DNA of 64,000 nucleotides from Candidatus Nitronauta litoralis (lineage in GTDB: Bacteria; Nitrospinota; Nitrospinia; Nitrospinales; Nitrospinaceae), in NCBI GenBank assembly GCA_015698285.1, contig CP048685.1, positions 434,001 to 498,000 on the forward strand, in the 5' to 3' direction. The position numbers were made by a program, and so were the translations under genes. Under the pieces are notes generated by a model. It did no database searches, was not told the origin of the DNA, and was given only the letters and a program-made list of their open reading frames with translations. Every line of letters begins with the position of its first letter. The stretch's first letter is position 1. Of the stretch, positions 26,660 through 37,612 are shown one piece after another.

Positions 26660-27094
26660 ATGGACGATCCTAAAAAAGCTTATAAAGTTCTCCTCATCTT
26701 TTCCAGTGCTTTTTCCATACTGGTTGGCGTTGACCTGATAACTGATTTTTCCTCAGGAGGAAGCGGTTCTCACTTGATCGTTGAAGGGTTGCTCCTCACC
26801 ATCTCAGCCGGGTTTTTCATTTACGGTGCGCGACAACTTCAGCAGGCCAATACCCGAATCCGCTCTCTCCAGCAAGACATGGACCGGCTGACAGCGGAAC
26901 AGGAAGTCGGGTTTTTCCTTATAAAAGGGTTCTCGCTTAAGGAAATCTCTGACCTGCGAAACACAAAAATTAAAACCACGCAGCAGCAGGCTCAATGTAT
27001 CTATCAAAAGTCGGGTCTTGCCAACCGGTCGGAACTTTCAGCATTATTTTTAGAAGACCTGCTTCCTCCACAGCCGCTGCCCTCCTCCACTTGA
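26660..27094 (+). CDS. membrane-anchored LuxR-type DNA-binding protein
   Basis: 144 residues. Two transmembrane helices (about 7-27 and 37-58) are followed by a short coiled coil and a C-terminal LuxR/GerE helix-turn-helix: LTAEQEVGFFLIKGFSLKEISDLRN, then QQAQCIYQKSGLANRSEL, matching the T-x2-E-x-EV...G-x-S-x-KEI...IYxKxGLxNRxEL pattern. A DNA-binding domain fixed to the membrane suggests direct control of transcription by a membrane signal. It is divergent from DUF2231 and 200 bases upstream of the intact metzincin, its possible target. Confidence 0.82.
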   Translation: MDDPKKAYKVLLIFSSAFSILVGVDLITDFSSGGSGSHLIVEGLLLTISAGFFIYGARQLQQANTRIRSLQQDMDRLTAEQEVGFFLIKGFSLKEISDLRNTKIKTTQQQAQCIYQKSGLANRSELSALFLEDLLPPQPLPSST

Positions 27095-27295
27095 AATAAA
27101 AAATCTTTAATTTTTAGTGCTCTAAAATCTGGCCTTCTATCCATATCTGTTTTGGCTTGACATAATCATAAAACGTAACAAAATGGTTTCATGCACAATA
27201 AATGTATTTAAAAATACTTCGGCTTTTTAATTGCCTGTAACTTTTATAAGGGGTGGAATGTTATCAAAAGTTATAAATGAGGGAAGGGAAAAGAA

Positions 27296-28486
27296 ATGAG
27301 TGACTACGAAGAATCTTTGAGTTCTCGATTGGAAATTGTTGAAAAACGGTTAAATGAGCTGGAAGGAAACGTGGATGGACCTGAAGGTGACGGCGAAACT
27401 CCCGAAGAATATTTTTATTGCGAGCAACCGGATGGTGATGAACCCGCTCTGGACCCCGGATTGGATGAGGGTAGAGTTTCCCTCATACGGGTCAATCGAA
27501 GCAAGTGGGTCAATGGAACCACATTAAAATATTATTTTTTTGACAGGGAATCCGACGGCCAGAGTGTTTTCCTTTCCAACGGAGGGTCCGAGTGGAGGCC
27601 CTGGACTACCACTGAAGCCGAAATGAATGTTGTGCGGCAGGCGTTCGATATCTGGAAACAGGTGGGTATCGGTCTGGAATTCAAGGAAGTCAATTCACGT
27701 CACGACGCTGATATCCGAATCGGTTTTCAACGTGGAGATGGGGCATGGTCTTATCTGGGCCGAGGGATACAGGGTAAGAGCCCAAATGCAAGGACAATGA
27801 ACTTTGGCTGGGATCTGACCAGAGGGCCGCAGGAAATTGACACCGCCGTGCATGAAATCGGTCACACATTGGGATTCCCCCACGAGCACCAGAATCCCCA
27901 TGCGGGCATCATATGGAATGAAGAGGCCGTTTATAGAAGCCTCAGTCGCCCTCCCAACAGGTGGTCTCGTGAAAAAACCTTTCATAATATTATCCGTAAA
28001 ATACAGCCTGATACAGTGCAGGGTTCAAACTGGGATCCCGATTCGATCATGCATTACCCGTTCGGGAGGGGAATGATAAAAGAACCTGTCAGATTCCAGA
28101 ATGGCCTTTCACCCAATCCCGGCCTGTCGGATCGCGATAAAACGCAGGTCAAGTTTTTCTACCCTCCCCTGGAACCCCAACACCCGGAACTCAAACCTTT
28201 CAAACCTGAATTCCTGTCTATTAATCCCGGGGAGCAAAAAAACTTTGTCATCAAACCCGAATCAACACGAAATTTTAATATCGGGACTTTTGGCGAATCT
28301 GATTCGGTTATGGTCCTTTTTGAAAATGAGGGCGGGGACCTTGAGTACCGAGCTGGAGATGACGACAGCGGAATGGATTACAACGCCAAAATCAAGTTCC
28401 GTCTGGTCAAAGGACGCGAATATGTGGTCAGGGTGAGACTGTATTACAGCAGTTCCGCCGGAGAAACTGCCCTGATGCTTTGGTAA
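27296..28486 (+). CDS. metzincin zinc metalloprotease with C-terminal beta domain
   Basis: 396 residues. An N-terminal coiled coil (ESLSSRLEIVEKRLNELEG) leads to an astacin/matrixin-like catalytic domain (about 60-285). The zinc site is H186-E187-I-G-H190-T-L-G-F-P-H196, and the Met-turn is SIMHYPFG near residue 250. A C-terminal beta domain (about 295-396) resembles prepeptidase or galactose-binding modules (FNIGTFGESDSVMVLFEN, GREYVVRVRLYYSS). No signal peptide is evident, so its route of export, if any, is unclear. GGGAAGGG-type ribosome binding sequence precedes the ATG. Its degenerate homologue lies 1.4 kb upstream. Confidence 0.9.
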   Translation: MSDYEESLSSRLEIVEKRLNELEGNVDGPEGDGETPEEYFYCEQPDGDEPALDPGLDEGRVSLIRVNRSKWVNGTTLKYYFFDRESDGQSVFLSNGGSEWRPWTTTEAEMNVVRQAFDIWKQVGIGLEFKEVNSRHDADIRIGFQRGDGAWSYLGRGIQGKSPNARTMNFGWDLTRGPQEIDTAVHEIGHTLGFPHEHQNPHAGIIWNEEAVYRSLSRPPNRWSREKTFHNIIRKIQPDTVQGSNWDPDSIMHYPFGRGMIKEPVRFQNGLSPNPGLSDRDKTQVKFFYPPLEPQHPELKPFKPEFLSINPGEQKNFVIKPESTRNFNIGTFGESDSVMVLFENEGGDLEYRAGDDDSGMDYNAKIKFRLVKGREYVVRVRLYYSSSAGETALMLW

Positions 28487-28795
28487 AACCTGCTGGTTGC
28501 CCGGCATTTGGTGGTTTTAGCCAACACAATATTGGGGGGGCTCAAGCCTCCCCAATTAGGCCATTTTCTTCAACCAGGCTGATAGTGACCTCCTGTCGTT
28601 CTTTTTTCATATATCTTTAAAAAATCCCTGCCCAATCTATTGACAAACCACCTCACGGTTCCTATATTTCCTTTCTCTAGTACGTATTTAGGGGGACCTC
28701 CCACTATTCCGTATTTCCTGCAATGACCCTTTGGGCACCCGATACATTCGGGCGAACCGGGGCCTGAAATAGTTCCAAGAGACTCCCATAATACG
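28487..28795. other. intergenic region after the metzincin gene
   Basis: Holds the hairpin at 28531-28556. The rest has no supported gene; an antisense frame over the YqeY start region is a shadow. Confidence 0.5.
28531..28556 (+). terminator. rho-independent-like hairpin after the metzincin gene
   Basis: ATTGGGGGGGCT and AGCCTCCCCAAT form a 12-bp stem with one G-U pair around a two-base CA loop, 45 bases past the stop. The T-run after it is weak, so termination efficiency is uncertain. Confidence 0.6.
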
Positions 28796-29242
28796 ATGGA
28801 TTTGAAGCAAAAACTCCTTTCAGACCTTAAGGAGGCCATGAAGGCGAGAGACTCCCTCAAGGTCGACACCCTGCGCATCCTGAATTCGGAAATCAAGAAC
28901 CGCGAGATTGAGACGCGCGAGTCTATTTCCGATGAAGAAATTCTCGGTCTGGTGACCACCCAAATCAAGAGACGAAAGGAAGCTGCAGCCCAATATGAAA
29001 AGGGAGGACGAGCCGACCTAAAGGAGAAAGAGGAAAAAGAAACAGATATCCTTTCGGCTTATCTGCCAAAACAGGCTACCGACGAGGAGTTACGGCAACG
29101 CATCAATGAAATCGTTGAGGAAACCGGGGCAAAGGGAATGAAGGACATGGGGAAAATCATGAAACCCCTGGCAGCAGAATTTAAAGGCAAGGCAGATGGC
29201 AGTCGACTTAAAACCCTGGTCCAGGAAAGATTGACCAGCTAA
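28796..29242 (+). CDS. yqeY: GatB/YqeY domain protein
   Basis: 148 residues, the normal YqeY length. LKEAMKARDSLKVDTLRILNSEIKN, EEILGLVTTQIKRRKEAAAQYEKGGR, EEKETDILSAYLPKQ and GAKGMKDMGKIMKPL are all family motifs. The fold resembles the tRNA-binding tail of GatB; the exact role is unsettled. In many bacteria it lies before dnaG and rpoD, as here. Confidence 0.93.
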   Translation: MDLKQKLLSDLKEAMKARDSLKVDTLRILNSEIKNREIETRESISDEEILGLVTTQIKRRKEAAAQYEKGGRADLKEKEEKETDILSAYLPKQATDEELRQRINEIVEETGAKGMKDMGKIMKPLAAEFKGKADGSRLKTLVQERLTS

Positions 29243-29272
29243 TTCAGGTTTTCAATTCAACATTGAGAAACA

Positions 29273-31060
29273 TTGAAATCTTTTATTCCTGAGCACATTC
29301 TAGAAGAAGTTCGAAGCCGGGCAGATATTGTTGAAGTGATCTCTGACTACGTCCCACTTAAAGCTGCCGGTAAAAATTTCAAAGGCCTCTGTCCGTTCCA
29401 TCAGGAGAAAACCCCCTCCTTTACTGCAAATCGTGAAAAACAGATTTACCACTGTTTTGGCTGTGGTGCAGGCGGAAATGTGTTTCGTTTCCTCATGCAG
29501 ATGGAAGACTTACCCTTTATTGAATCCGTTCGCAGGCTGGCGGCCCGCTTCCAGGTCACCATCCCGGAAACCTCGAAATCACTGGGCAATGCAGAAGCCT
29601 GGAACAAGAAAGAGGTCATTTACAAACTGAACGCGGAAGCGGCTGACTACTACCACGGCCTTCTCTTGAACTCAGTGGGAGGAAAAAAAGCTCGCGACTA
29701 TCTTGAAGAACGCGGGATCAATCGTGAAACACTGGAAAAATTCAAACTCGGCTGGGCACCCGATGAATGGCGCGGTCTCAAGACCCACCTCGAATCCAAA
29801 GAAAAAATTTCCGCTGACATCCTTGTTAGCGCCGGATTGTTGGTCAAAAAAGAAAAAGAAGGTGGAAAGGATTCGCACTACGACCGGTTTCGCGGTCGTT
29901 TGATGTTTCCCATTTTTGAAGGCCAGAATCGAGTTATCGGTTTTGGCGGTCGCGTCCTTGGCGAAGGAGAACCCAAGTACCTCAATACTTCTGAGACTCC
30001 TGTTTATAAAAAAGGACAGCATCTTTACGGGCACCACCTTTCGAAAGATGCGTTTCGCAAACAGGACAAGGCCTTAATCGTTGAAGGCTATTTCGATGTC
30101 ATCCAGTGCCACCAGGCTGGTATCAAAAATGCTGTTGCCACTTGCGGAACAGCACTGACTCCCGCCCAGGGATTATCTATAAAACATTACACAGCCAACA
30201 CGGTACTGGTGTTCGACTCCGACCCAGCCGGGAAAGCGGCCGCGGACCGGGGTTTTGAAATCCTTACAAACCAGGGACTTAATGTCCATGTGGTGGCTTT
30301 GCCAAATGGGGAAGACCCGGACTCCTATCTTAAAAAAGGTCAGCGGGAAGTTTTTGAAAAAATGATTGAGCAGGCACCTCCCTTCTTAACGTATCGTTTG
30401 GACCGTGCCCGCGAAGAGACAAACGACAACAGTCTGGACGGCAAAATCAACGTAGTCAACAAACTGCTCCCCTTTCTGGCCAAGGTTCCAAATCCGGTGG
30501 AGCGCACCGAGTGGGTCAGGCAGATTTCCGAAAAACTCGATATCAATGACCGGGCGTTCCTCGAACAACTCAAGAACACGTTGGCACAAAACCGGACAAG
30601 GGTTGAGGCTCCTCGTGAAACTGAAGAATCCGCCTCAGGGTTTGACACCGAATTTTTTCTTCTACAACTCATGCTTTCCGGGGAAGAATTGGCTCGCGAT
30701 ATCAGGCGCCAGGTAAAAATTGAGGAATTCGATCAATCGCGTTACCGTGAACTGGCCCAAAAATCTTACGAGATGCTGGATGAAGGGGAGATTCTGAGGG
30801 TTGACCGCCTGCTCGACCGGGTCGAAACACCAGAATCAAAATCCGAACTGGCTCGCCTTGCCATTGAGCCTCTGGAGTTCGACAATCCGGCACGGGCCAT
30901 TGTGGAATGCGTCACGACTTTGAGAAAGCGACCCTATCGGGACCGGTTGAAAACCCTGCAAATGGAAAGGCAGATCGCTTTTCGAGAAAATCAGCAGGAA
31001 AGACTTGAGGAATTGAACAGAAAAGTACATGAAATCAAAGAAACTTTAATCCCAGGATGA
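29273..31060 (+). CDS. dnaG: DNA primase
   Basis: 595 residues from a TTG start (29273), 30 bases after yqeY. The CHC2 zinc finger has CPFHQEKTPSF and YHCFGCGAGGNVFRF. The TOPRIM domain shows VIGFGGRVLGEGEPKYLN, ALIVEGYFDVIQCHQ and VLVFDSDPAGKAA. The C-terminal helicase-binding domain (about 440-595) is more diverged. It makes RNA primers for replication. It is part of the yqeY-dnaG-rpoD group. Confidence 0.97.
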   Translation: MKSFIPEHILEEVRSRADIVEVISDYVPLKAAGKNFKGLCPFHQEKTPSFTANREKQIYHCFGCGAGGNVFRFLMQMEDLPFIESVRRLAARFQVTIPETSKSLGNAEAWNKKEVIYKLNAEAADYYHGLLLNSVGGKKARDYLEERGINRETLEKFKLGWAPDEWRGLKTHLESKEKISADILVSAGLLVKKEKEGGKDSHYDRFRGRLMFPIFEGQNRVIGFGGRVLGEGEPKYLNTSETPVYKKGQHLYGHHLSKDAFRKQDKALIVEGYFDVIQCHQAGIKNAVATCGTALTPAQGLSIKHYTANTVLVFDSDPAGKAAADRGFEILTNQGLNVHVVALPNGEDPDSYLKKGQREVFEKMIEQAPPFLTYRLDRAREETNDNSLDGKINVVNKLLPFLAKVPNPVERTEWVRQISEKLDINDRAFLEQLKNTLAQNRTRVEAPRETEESASGFDTEFFLLQLMLSGEELARDIRRQVKIEEFDQSRYRELAQKSYEMLDEGEILRVDRLLDRVETPESKSELARLAIEPLEFDNPARAIVECVTTLRKRPYRDRLKTLQMERQIAFRENQQERLEELNRKVHEIKETLIPG

Positions 31061-31122
31061 GGTTTTTGCATCCAATATTAACAGGTTACCCATTTATTAA
31101 AGTCCAAGGAGACTAAGAGTTT

Positions 31123-32889
<1,767 letters not shown>

Positions 32890-32893
32890 ATCA

Positions 32894-32967
32894 GGGCCCA
32901 TAGCTCAGTTGGTTAGAGCCCCCGGCTCATAACCGGTCGGTCCCTGGTTCGAATCCAGGTGGGCCCA
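32894..32967 (+). tRNA. tRNA with CAT anticodon (Met elongator or Ile2)
   Basis: 74 bases fold as a cloverleaf. The acceptor stem pairs GGGCCCA with TGGGCCC, the D arm is GCTC-AGTTGGTTA-GAGC, the anticodon stem pairs CCGG with CCGG around loop CTCATAA, and the T arm is CCTGG-TTCGAAT-CCAGG. The discriminator is A, and CCA is not encoded. The CAT anticodon fits either elongator tRNA-Met or the lysidine-modified tRNA-Ile2; the acceptor stem favours Ile2 slightly, but sequence alone does not decide. It lies 4 bases after rpoD. Confidence 0.95.
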
Positions 32968-32979
32968 TTTATATATGAA

Positions 32980-33011
32980 AAGGCCTGGCAGTTTCTGCCG
33001 GGCCTTTTTTT
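32980..33011 (+). terminator. rho-independent terminator after the rpoD-tRNA unit
   Basis: AAGGCCTGGCAG, loop TTT, CTGCCGGGCCTT, followed by a run of seven or more T. The stem has one T-G pair. It should end the yqeY-dnaG-rpoD-tRNA transcript. Confidence 0.92.
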
Positions 33012-33060
33012 ATGGGGGCAGGTGATTTTTCCCTTCAAAAAATGATTTTCAAGGTTCAAT

Positions 33061-33255
33061 TATGTTGAAAAATTTCCAGCTATCCCATCCATAGATCTAT
33101 CCCTTAATCCATCTAAAAAAGAAATCGCGGCATATGTCGAGATTTTAAAAAAGTGTATACATTTTTACGAAGAGCCACTGCAACAAAACAATCCAGATCT
33201 CTGGACTTACTCCTGCATGGTACAAATACTTGAAAAAATAGCAAAACTAACATAG
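33061..33255 (+). pseudogene. possible small gene remnant without a start codon
   Basis: A 65-codon open frame ending in TAG at 33253-33255 reads like a helical protein (SKKEIAAYVEILKKCIHFYE and DLWTYSCMVQILEKIAKL). It has no ATG, GTG or TTG near its 5' end, only stops above it. It could be the C-terminal remnant of a lost gene or a chance frame. Confidence 0.3.
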
Positions 33256-33306
33256 AAGTAAACTTTCGATATTATTTCATCAAACCTTATTTGCGAGGAC
33301 AGAACA

Positions 33307-34386
33307 ATGAAAAGAGCGTTGGTGATGTCTGGTGGTGGAGCAAGAGGATCTTTTCAGGTAGGGATGCTGGAAGAGTTGGTAATCAATCAGGGACTGGACT
33401 TTGAAGTCATCCGGGGAGTGAGCGTTGGAGCGCTGAACGCAAGCTTTTTATCACAAGCCAATTTTATTGAAAACGATCCGGGATCTGTTGAGAATTTAAA
33501 AAATGAAGTCAGGGCTCTAAAAAGTCTATGGCTTGATGATGTTGAGGGCAACCAGAGTGTTTATTCGAATCGCGCGGGCTTTGCAGGTCTGATCGCTGGC
33601 GGCGATAGCCTTTATTCATTGAAACCGCTTCGAACCCTTTTGGATGAGAAACTCGATATAGATCGGGTCGAAGCCTCAAATCGCAAATTTAAAGTTGGAA
33701 CTGTCTCTCTCGTATCCAGCCTTTACCAGGAATGGGGCCCAGGGGACAACGAATTTTTTGAAAAGATAATGGCATCTGCTTCCATTCCGGTCGTATTTCC
33801 TTTTGTGGACGTGCCCAGTGAAGAAGATGTGCTCGTGGATGGAGGCGTTCGCAACATCACTCCTTTATCCAGTGCCTTCAAGGAACAACCTGATGAAATT
33901 TATGTGCTGCTCACCAGTCGACTGGAAAAAAAACCTGACGGCTTGCCTTCTTCAGGAGCGGAGCATCACAGTTATAAAAAATGGAACGACAACTGGCTCG
34001 GCACAAGTGTGGGTGGGCTGGATGTTCTGGAGCGCACTTTGGATATTCTCACCGATGAAATTTATTTGGAAGATATAAAAAGCGCTAAAAACTGGAACAC
34101 TGTTGCTGAAGCCATAAATACCCTGGAAAATATTCAGAAGGCGACTCAGGGGATTCCGGATGAAATCAACAACGGAATCACAAACGTAGTCAAAGCTCTG
34201 CAGGATGTACACAAGAGGAAGGTGAAAATTTACGTACTGGCCCCTCAGGTCTGGTTCGATGAAAATGCTGAGGAAGGAAATAAAAACTCTTCCACCAAGT
34301 TTTCACCCCGGTTGATTGAAAAAGCCATCGAACATGGGAAAGAAATAGCTGCAGACCGAAGCCAATGGTTGATGGGAGGAAATTAA
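33307..34386 (+). CDS. patatin-like phospholipase
   Basis: 359 residues. The oxyanion-hole glycine run is SGGGARGSFQVG, the nucleophile is S39 in GVSVGALN, and the catalytic Asp is D178 in VDGGVRNITP. No signal peptide. The family hydrolyses acyl chains from lipids, in the cytoplasm or at the inner leaflet. The C-terminal half (about 210-359) is helical and specific to this branch. The GCGAGGACAGAACA stretch before the ATG supplies the ribosome binding site. Confidence 0.93.
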   Translation: MKRALVMSGGGARGSFQVGMLEELVINQGLDFEVIRGVSVGALNASFLSQANFIENDPGSVENLKNEVRALKSLWLDDVEGNQSVYSNRAGFAGLIAGGDSLYSLKPLRTLLDEKLDIDRVEASNRKFKVGTVSLVSSLYQEWGPGDNEFFEKIMASASIPVVFPFVDVPSEEDVLVDGGVRNITPLSSAFKEQPDEIYVLLTSRLEKKPDGLPSSGAEHHSYKKWNDNWLGTSVGGLDVLERTLDILTDEIYLEDIKSAKNWNTVAEAINTLENIQKATQGIPDEINNGITNVVKALQDVHKRKVKIYVLAPQVWFDENAEEGNKNSSTKFSPRLIEKAIEHGKEIAADRSQWLMGGN

Positions 34387-34465
34387 ATTTTAATCAGTAG
34401 TCTCGATGTAAATTTTTCTGACGATCCAAAACAAACAAAGGGACTCTGGCAAGAAATTGTGACTC

Positions 34466-35701
34466 ATGACCGCCGATAACTTTAATGTAATTCATTCTAA
34501 CAAAGGGGTTCCCATTAAGGCATGGACCAAAGGGGTCCCACTGGAAGAGGCGGCAGAGCAACAGTTGAAGAATGTCGCAAAAATGCCATTCGTTTTTCGT
34601 CATGTTGCGGTGATGCCAGATGTCCATTGGGGCCTGGGAGCGACCATCGGCAGCGTAATTCCAACTTCCGGTGCAATCATTCCAGCAGCTGTGGGAGTGG
34701 ATATCGGGTGCGGCATGATGGCGGTGCAGACCAGTTTGAAAGCGGACTCACTGCCAGACAACCTGAAAGAAATGCGTATCAACATCGAAAAAACCGTGCC
34801 TCATGGTCGAACCAATAACGGCGGACCGGGGGACCGGGGTGCATGGTCGAACATTCCCGATGCCCAGGCCGAGGTTTGGCAAAACCTGGAAACGGATTAT
34901 AAGGAGATCGTCAGCCGACATCCGAAGATTGGAAAGCGCGGACCAAATCACGTCAACCATCTGGGAACACTCGGCGGTGGAAACCATTTCATTGAAGTGT
35001 GCCTGGACGAAGAAGATCAGGTCTGGTTCATGTTGCACAGCGGATCCCGCGGAATTGGCAACCGGATCGGGACATACTTCATCGACCTGGCAAAGCAGGA
35101 TATGCGTCGATGGTTTATCAACCTGCCGGATACAAACCTGGCGTACTTTGCTGAGGGCAGCGATCATTTCGACGATTATGTTTTTGCAGTTGGCTGGGCG
35201 CAGAACTTTGCGCGAATCAACCGGGAACTCATGATGCAGGCGGTGATTGCGGCGGTGAAGAAAACTGCCGGAGTTCCAGCTTTTGAGGCCAAAGTCAAAG
35301 CCGTGAATTGTCATCACAACTATGTCGAACGGGAAAGCCATTTCGGCAAAAACGTACTCGTCACCCGTAAAGGTGCAGTACGCGCAAGGAAGGGTGACCT
35401 CGGCATTATTCCGGGAAGCATGGGTGCAAGTTCCTTTATCGTTCGAGGACTGGGCAATGATGAAAGTTTTCATAGCTGCAGTCACGGTGCTGGCAGGATT
35501 ATGTCCCGCGCGGCAGCAAAAAAGAAGTTCACTGTCCAGGACCACATTGATGCCACTGAAGGCGTTGAATGCCGAAAGGATGCCGATGTGATCGATGAAA
35601 CACCTGCAGCTTACAAAAGCATTGACGATGTGATGGAAGCGCAGAAGGACCTGGTGGAAATTGTCCATAAACTGCACCAGGTGGTTTGTGTAAAAGGGTA
35701 G
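34466..35701 (+). CDS. rtcB: RtcB family RNA ligase
   Basis: 411 residues. Metal and GMP-binding motifs are VDIGCGMMAVQ, NHLGTLGGGNHFIEV, HSGSRGIGN, NCHHNY, GSMGASSFIVRG and CSHGAGR. RtcB joins 2',3'-cyclic phosphate and 5'-OH RNA ends using GTP and Mn. The length and the KGVPLEEAAEQQLKNVAKMPF opening fit the shorter of the bacterial RtcB groups. No archease or rtcA gene is adjacent. It lies 79 bases downstream of the patatin gene. Confidence 0.95.
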   Translation: MTADNFNVIHSNKGVPIKAWTKGVPLEEAAEQQLKNVAKMPFVFRHVAVMPDVHWGLGATIGSVIPTSGAIIPAAVGVDIGCGMMAVQTSLKADSLPDNLKEMRINIEKTVPHGRTNNGGPGDRGAWSNIPDAQAEVWQNLETDYKEIVSRHPKIGKRGPNHVNHLGTLGGGNHFIEVCLDEEDQVWFMLHSGSRGIGNRIGTYFIDLAKQDMRRWFINLPDTNLAYFAEGSDHFDDYVFAVGWAQNFARINRELMMQAVIAAVKKTAGVPAFEAKVKAVNCHHNYVERESHFGKNVLVTRKGAVRARKGDLGIIPGSMGASSFIVRGLGNDESFHSCSHGAGRIMSRAAAKKKFTVQDHIDATEGVECRKDADVIDETPAAYKSIDDVMEAQKDLVEIVHKLHQVVCVKG

Positions 35702-35912
35702 TTATAAAATGAGAGTGGCGACCAGTGAGTGACGACATGATAATGATAGATGGCTCTCAGGGTGAAGGCGGGGGGAAGGGAGCTTTTCGACAACACTGCC
35801 TTCAATGCACACCCTGACAAACAAAGAGGTCATTCAGAAATTTCTCGATATCCCGATAGAGTTTCATCAGGAGTCCGAGTCTTTCTGGAGGGTTCAAATT
35901 GGTTAGAAGTTT

Positions 35913-35942
35913 GTCCCGGGATATTTTTATATATCCCGGGAC
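35913..35942. terminator. perfect 12-bp-arm hairpin between convergent genes
   Basis: GTCCCGGGATAT, loop TTTTAT, ATATCCCGGGAC is a perfect inverted repeat. It overlaps the last codons and stop of the minus-strand CoA-disulfide reductase gene and lies 211 bases past rtcB. Plus-strand transcripts would be followed by CATTTTCC, a modest T-tract. It probably works as a bidirectional terminator. Confidence 0.7.
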
Positions 35943-37594
35943 ATTTTCCATGTCTTGTAGGCGCCAGATAGATTTTTAACTTTATACCCGTGCAGAGCCA
36001 GCTGGCGGCAAGCGAAATAGGATCGCTGGCCCGATTGGCAATACACGATAATTTCATTTTCTTTTGGCAACTCCTGCATCCTCTCATGTAGCTCTGGAAG
36101 AGGAACATGCAGAGAGGGTTCAATACAACCCTCAGCACGTTCCATGGTGTCACGAACATCCAGCAACACATGGCCTTTTCCCAACAAGTCCTCCAACTCA
36201 TCCCAATGCGCATTTCTTACATCGCCACGGACCACATGCTGGGCTACCATTCCGGCAAGATTAACCGGGTCTTTGGCTGAACCAACCGGTGGAGCATAAG
36301 CCAGTTCAAGATCCTCAAGGTCATGCACTGTCATTCCCGCTTTAATCGCAGTCGCCAAGACATCGATTCTTTTGTCGACTCCGTCCTTTCCAAGAGCCTG
36401 CGCCCCCAGAATTTTTCCGTTTTTTGGATCAAATAATAATTTCATGGCAATGGAGTGCGCACCGGGATAATAGGATGCGTGTGATGGCGGATGAAGATAA
36501 ACTTTCTCAGATGGTATGTTTAATCGGCGCAACGTTTTTTCACTCGCACCGGTACAAGCCGCAACGCAATCAAAAATCCTCAATACAGCGGTGCCCAGAG
36601 TCCCCGGGTATTTCATGGACCCTCCAAAAATATTTTCAGCGACTATTCGTCCCTGCCGATTGGCAGGCCCCGCCAGGGGCACCATCACTTTTTCTCCTGT
36701 GACAAAATCTCGGACCTCAATGGCATCACCTATGGCCCAGATATTCCCGTCACTGGTACGCAGAGTGTCGTTCACCACTATCCCGCCGCGGGCGCCTGTT
36801 TGCAATCCTGCCTTTTTGGCCAGCTCAGATTCGGGCTTCACCCCAACACCCAAAATCACCAAATCTGCTGTCAACCGTTTGCCACTGTTAAGTACAACGA
36901 CGGTCTGCCCATTTTCATCAGCCACGAGGGAATCGAAATGAGACACCCCATCACCAAGATGCAGGTCCACATTGTTCTTTTTGATTTCCTGGTGAAGACC
37001 TGCGGCCATTTCGGGATCGAAAGGAGCCATCACCTGAGGGAGGGCTTCAACTATAGATACCTGAAGACCCCGCCTGTGCAATTGTTCTGCTATTTCCAGG
37101 CCAATGAATCCCCCTCCTACGACAACCGCTTTATGGGTATCCGGCAGATCGACCCTTTTCAGAATTGCTTCAGCATCGGGGATGGACCTCAACGAAAAAT
37201 GATCGGGATGATGGATTCCCGGAATGGGAGGTTTGATAGGGCTTGCACCTGTGGATATGATTAATGCGTCGTATTTTTCCGTATATTCCTTTCCCTTTAC
37301 ATTATCCAAAACACGGATACTTTTTTCGGCAGGATTAATTTCTACCACTTCGGTCATCACCCGCACATCGAGATTGAATCTTGACCGAAGGCCTTCTGGT
37401 GTTTGCACCAGGAGGTCTGCCTTATTCTTGATTTCTCCGCCTATAAAATAGGGAAGGCCACAGTTTGCAAAAGAAACATGCGGACCCCGTTCAAATAGGA
37501 TAATTTCAGCCTCCTCGGAAAGTCGCCGGGAATGAGCGGCCGCAGTAGCTCCACCGGCAACACCTCCAATGATCAATATCCGCTTTGCTGTCAA
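35927..37594 (-). CDS. CoA-disulfide reductase-like flavoprotein with rhodanese domain
   Basis: 555 residues. The FAD-binding fold starts ILIIGGVAGGATAAAHSRR. The single redox-active Cys is C45 in SFANCGLPYFIGG, diagnostic of the CoA-disulfide reductase/NADH oxidase/persulfide reductase group. NAD-binding is VVVGGGFIGLEIAEQ. A C-terminal rhodanese domain (about 455-555) has its active Cys in IVYCQSGQRS. Such CoADR-RHD fusions reduce CoA or glutathione persulfides and disulfides. It lies 18 bases downstream of a PAS kinase gene and is probably co-transcribed with it. Confidence 0.93.
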   Translation of the reverse strand: MTAKRILIIGGVAGGATAAAHSRRLSEEAEIILFERGPHVSFANCGLPYFIGGEIKNKADLLVQTPEGLRSRFNLDVRVMTEVVEINPAEKSIRVLDNVKGKEYTEKYDALIISTGASPIKPPIPGIHHPDHFSLRSIPDAEAILKRVDLPDTHKAVVVGGGFIGLEIAEQLHRRGLQVSIVEALPQVMAPFDPEMAAGLHQEIKKNNVDLHLGDGVSHFDSLVADENGQTVVVLNSGKRLTADLVILGVGVKPESELAKKAGLQTGARGGIVVNDTLRTSDGNIWAIGDAIEVRDFVTGEKVMVPLAGPANRQGRIVAENIFGGSMKYPGTLGTAVLRIFDCVAACTGASEKTLRRLNIPSEKVYLHPPSHASYYPGAHSIAMKLLFDPKNGKILGAQALGKDGVDKRIDVLATAIKAGMTVHDLEDLELAYAPPVGSAKDPVNLAGMVAQHVVRGDVRNAHWDELEDLLGKGHVLLDVRDTMERAEGCIEPSLHVPLPELHERMQELPKENEIIVYCQSGQRSYFACRQLALHGYKVKNLSGAYKTWKMSRDI

Positions 37595-37612
37595 AACGCC
37601 CCCGTCATAATT

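Noticed and set aside
27158-27186. TTGACA with a 17-base spacer ahead of the intact metzincin as a promoter
   Set aside because: The matching -10 would be AAAATG, too far from consensus to call, though a promoter in this region is likely.
28570-28968. 132-codon minus-strand frame across the YqeY start
   Set aside because: It is antisense to the conserved YqeY N-terminus and has no family pattern.
35750-35971. Open frame between rtcB and the reductase gene
   Set aside because: It runs through the hairpin and into the antisense of the reductase gene; composition is not protein-like.
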